DNA of 64,000 nucleotides, taken from assembly GCA_964445815.1 (NCBI GenBank), contig CAYULW010000006.1, positions 1 to 64,000 on the forward strand, written 5' to 3'. The notes under the pieces are model-generated. The model saw only the letters and a program-made list of their open reading frames with translations, was not told the DNA's origin and ran no database searches. Positions 62,240 through 64,000 of this stretch are shown piece by piece. Each line of letters begins with the position of its first letter. Position 1 is the stretch's first letter. This stretch comes from CAYULW01 sp964445815. Its GTDB lineage: Bacteria; Bacteroidota; Bacteroidia; Flavobacteriales_E; Vicingaceae. Both the position numbers and the translations under genes were made by a program.

Positions 62240-63490
62240 TTGAGAGCTAAAGTAGTTACAATAGGAGATGAACTCTTAATTGGACAAACCATTGATACCA
62301 ACTCGGCTTGGATTGGTAATCAATTGAACTTGATTGGGATAAAATTAGTGGAGGTATTGTCAATCAGTGATGAGAAACAAGCCATCCTAAATGCCTTAGA
62401 AAAGGTTCGATCAAACACAGACATTGTTTTGATAACTGGCGGTTTAGGACCAACAAAAGACGACATCACTAAATATGCCCTTTGTGAGTTTTTTAATACT
62501 GAGCTAGAAGTTGTTCCTGAAATAGCGCAGCGCATTGAGGCTTTTTTTAAGGCAAGAGGTCGTGAAATGCTAGAGAGCAATTACCTTCAGGCAGCATTAC
62601 CAAAAAGCTGCACTCCATTAGATAATCCATTAGGCACAGCAAGCGGGATGTGGTTTGAAAAAGAATCAACAATATATGTTTCTATGCCTGGTGTGCCATA
62701 TGAAATGAAAGGTCTAATGAAAAATCAAGTTATTCCTAAAATCAAGTCGATTTTTCAATTGCCAGTTATCCATCATAAAACAATTATGACTGAAGGTATA
62801 GGAGAGTCATTTCTTGTTGAATTAATTAAGGATTGGGAGTCCAGTTTGTCTAGCTCGGATATAAAAATTGCATATTTACCTTCGCCCGGAGTTGTACGCA
62901 TTCGCTTAAGTGCTTTTGGTTCTGATAGAAATCAGATGGAAGAAAGTATAAACAGAAAGGTAAAAGAACTTGAAGATATTATTCCAAGTTATATTTTTGG
63001 TTATGATGATGAAAGCATGGAGTCTGTTGTGGGACGATTGATGCTTAAACATAAAGTTTCCATATCAACTGCTGAGAGTTGTACCGGAGGTTACATCGCT
63101 CATAAGTTAACTTCTATTCCCGGAAGTTCGACTTACTATAAAGGGAGTATACTATCATATGCCAATGAGGTCAAAGTTCAAGAGCTTAATGTTCAAACCT
63201 CCGACCTTGAAAAATACGGTGCAGTTAGCCAAGTAGTTGTAGAGCAGATGGCCAAAGAAGTAAGAACAAAGATGAATACAGATTATGCATTGGCTACATC
63301 GGGAATTGCTGGTCCTGATGGTGGTACTGGGGACAAACCTGTAGGAACCGTATGGATCGCTTTGGCATGGGAAGGAGGTGTTTATTCTAAAAAATACTTG
63401 TTCGAAAAGAATAGAGATAGGAATATTCACAGATCAGCCCTCGCTGCAATGAGCATTTTAAGACGAAAATTAGACGGTATTTTAGACTAA
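62240..63490 (+). CDS. cinA: CinA-like competence/damage protein, nicotinamide-nucleotide amidase
   Basis: This 416-residue protein has the N-terminal MoCF/COG1058 domain (TIGDELLIGQTIDTNSAWI, LITGGLGPTKDD, MPGVPYEM) and the C-terminal PncC deamidase (STAESCTGGYIAHKL, TSGIAGPDGGT, KPVGTVWIA). It probably removes ADP-ribose and recycles NMN in the pyridine nucleotide cycle. The start is TTG 62240, 12 nt after the stress protein gene. Its stop overlaps that of the convergent LOG gene by CTAA. Confidence 0.94.
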   Translation: MRAKVVTIGDELLIGQTIDTNSAWIGNQLNLIGIKLVEVLSISDEKQAILNALEKVRSNTDIVLITGGLGPTKDDITKYALCEFFNTELEVVPEIAQRIEAFFKARGREMLESNYLQAALPKSCTPLDNPLGTASGMWFEKESTIYVSMPGVPYEMKGLMKNQVIPKIKSIFQLPVIHHKTIMTEGIGESFLVELIKDWESSLSSSDIKIAYLPSPGVVRIRLSAFGSDRNQMEESINRKVKELEDIIPSYIFGYDDESMESVVGRLMLKHKVSISTAESCTGGYIAHKLTSIPGSSTYYKGSILSYANEVKVQELNVQTSDLEKYGAVSQVVVEQMAKEVRTKMNTDYALATSGIAGPDGGTGDKPVGTVWIALAWEGGVYSKKYLFEKNRDRNIHRSALAAMSILRRKLDGILD

Positions 63491-64000
63491 AAATTGGGTT
63501 TCAATAAATATTTGGAATAGAAACGATCAATATGTTCTACTGCTTCTTCTACACTGTCAGCCAAATAGAAAATATCAAGATCTTGTAGACTAGCATTTTG
63601 ATTAAGTTCAATCATGGTTTCTTTTATCCAAGAAATTAGTCCACCCCAGAATGACTTACTCATTAGAACTATCGGAAAACGTTCTATTTTATGCGTCTGT
63701 ATAAGTGTGATCGCTTCAAAAAATTCATCAAGTGTCCCAAACCCACCGGGTAAAACCACAAAACCTTGCGCATATTTAACAAACATTACTTTTCGAACGA
63801 AAAAGTAATCAAATTGTAAAGATTTGTCTTTATCAATGTAGGGGTTATTATTTTGCTCAAAGGGAAGTTCTATGTTTAAGCCCACCGATTTACCTCCGGC
63901 GCGATGTGCCCCTCTATTGGCGGCTTCCATTATGCCTGGCCCGCCTCCGGTAATTACGCCATATCCCTTTTTACAAATTTGAAACGCAAGCTCATCGGCT
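63487..64000 (-). CDS. LOG-family Rossmann-fold protein (5' end missing)
   Basis: The frame stays open to the right edge, with ADELAFQICKKGYGVITGGG-type residues before the internal ATG at 63930, so the start lies outside. The visible 171 codons carry the LOG-family motifs GGGPGIMEAANRGA and PGGFGTLDEFFEA, as in TIGR00730 proteins that release cytokinin-type bases from nucleotide 5'-monophosphates; the bacterial substrate may be any purine nucleotide. Convergent with cinA. Confidence 0.92.
   Translation of the reverse strand, partial: ADELAFQICKKGYGVITGGGPGIMEAANRGAHRAGGKSVGLNIELPFEQNNNPYIDKDKSLQFDYFFVRKVMFVKYAQGFVVLPGGFGTLDEFFEAITLIQTHKIERFPIVLMSKSFWGGLISWIKETMIELNQNASLQDLDIFYLADSVEEAVEHIDRFYSKYLLKPNF

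Noticed and set aside
1..64000. Horizontally acquired island or defence system
   Set aside because: Base composition, gene families and operon layout look uniform and core-like throughout; no integrase, restriction, toxin-antitoxin, retron, CBASS or Abi-type gene was recognised.

Overview
The window is a gene-dense, AT-rich stretch of a Bacteroidota chromosome. The evidence for the phylum is: two proteins with type IX secretion (T9SS) C-terminal sorting domains; the T9SS regulator PorX; an LpxC-FabZ fusion; the lpxD-lpxC/fabZ-lpxA cluster near efp; a DUF5723-like outer-membrane protein; and promoters of the phylum type (TTG, then about 18 bp, then TAnnTTTG). I cannot place it to class with confidence. 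No tRNA, rRNA, insertion sequence, prophage or CRISPR array is visible, and no stretch over 300 bases lacks a gene.

Layout. 1-2519: end of a large secreted MAM/CARDB-like T9SS cargo protein. 2663-8726: DNA repair and stress genes (uvrA, ECF sigma factor with a small partner gene, nth, bcp, recA). 8779-16812: TPR lipoprotein, ABC-F ATPase, YigZ, EamA transporter, ribD, prmC, ABC exporter. 16953-26488: rpmH, gap, radical SAM protein, lpxH, TlpA-like thioredoxin lipoprotein, gatB, purine nucleoside phosphorylase, lpxK, NIF3-like protein, zinc-ribbon coiled-coil protein. 26549-30192: outer-membrane protein with a long acidic tail, and a lipoprotein. 30257-37794: rnhB and a surface-polysaccharide locus (glycosyltransferase, methyltransferase, flippase, two tandem Wzz-like proteins, O-antigen ligase/polymerase). 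37763-45655: SpoIIE-type phosphatase, second lpxD, efp, lone ABC ATPase, lpxA, lpxC/fabZ, lpxD, HD hydrolase. 45715-49308: porX, tsaE, alanine dehydrogenase, small membrane protein. 49315-64000: BspA-like T9SS cargo, a conserved hypothetical with murQ and an aminopeptidase, SDR, small membrane protein, a very large protein joining a CarboxypepD_reg-like half to an S9 peptidase, DUF819 transporter, SirB1-like protein, nucleoside phosphorylase, universal stress protein, cinA, and a LOG-family gene cut by the right edge.

Together the genes cover envelope building (lipid A genes lpxA, C, D, D2, H and K; O-antigen-type export and polymerisation), T9SS output and control, and repair and translation housekeeping. 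Operons are tight, with many ATGA or TAATG junctions, and several convergent pairs overlap by only their stop codons.

I found no clear new defence or mobile system. The observations I rate highest are the fused S9 peptidase, a set of exact promoter boxes lying 2-8 nt from start codons (implying leaderless mRNAs), the 215-residue acidic tail on the DUF5723-like protein, the tandem Wzz pair without a visible kinase or outer-membrane export gene, and an intrinsic terminator with no gene upstream of it at 53228-53262.
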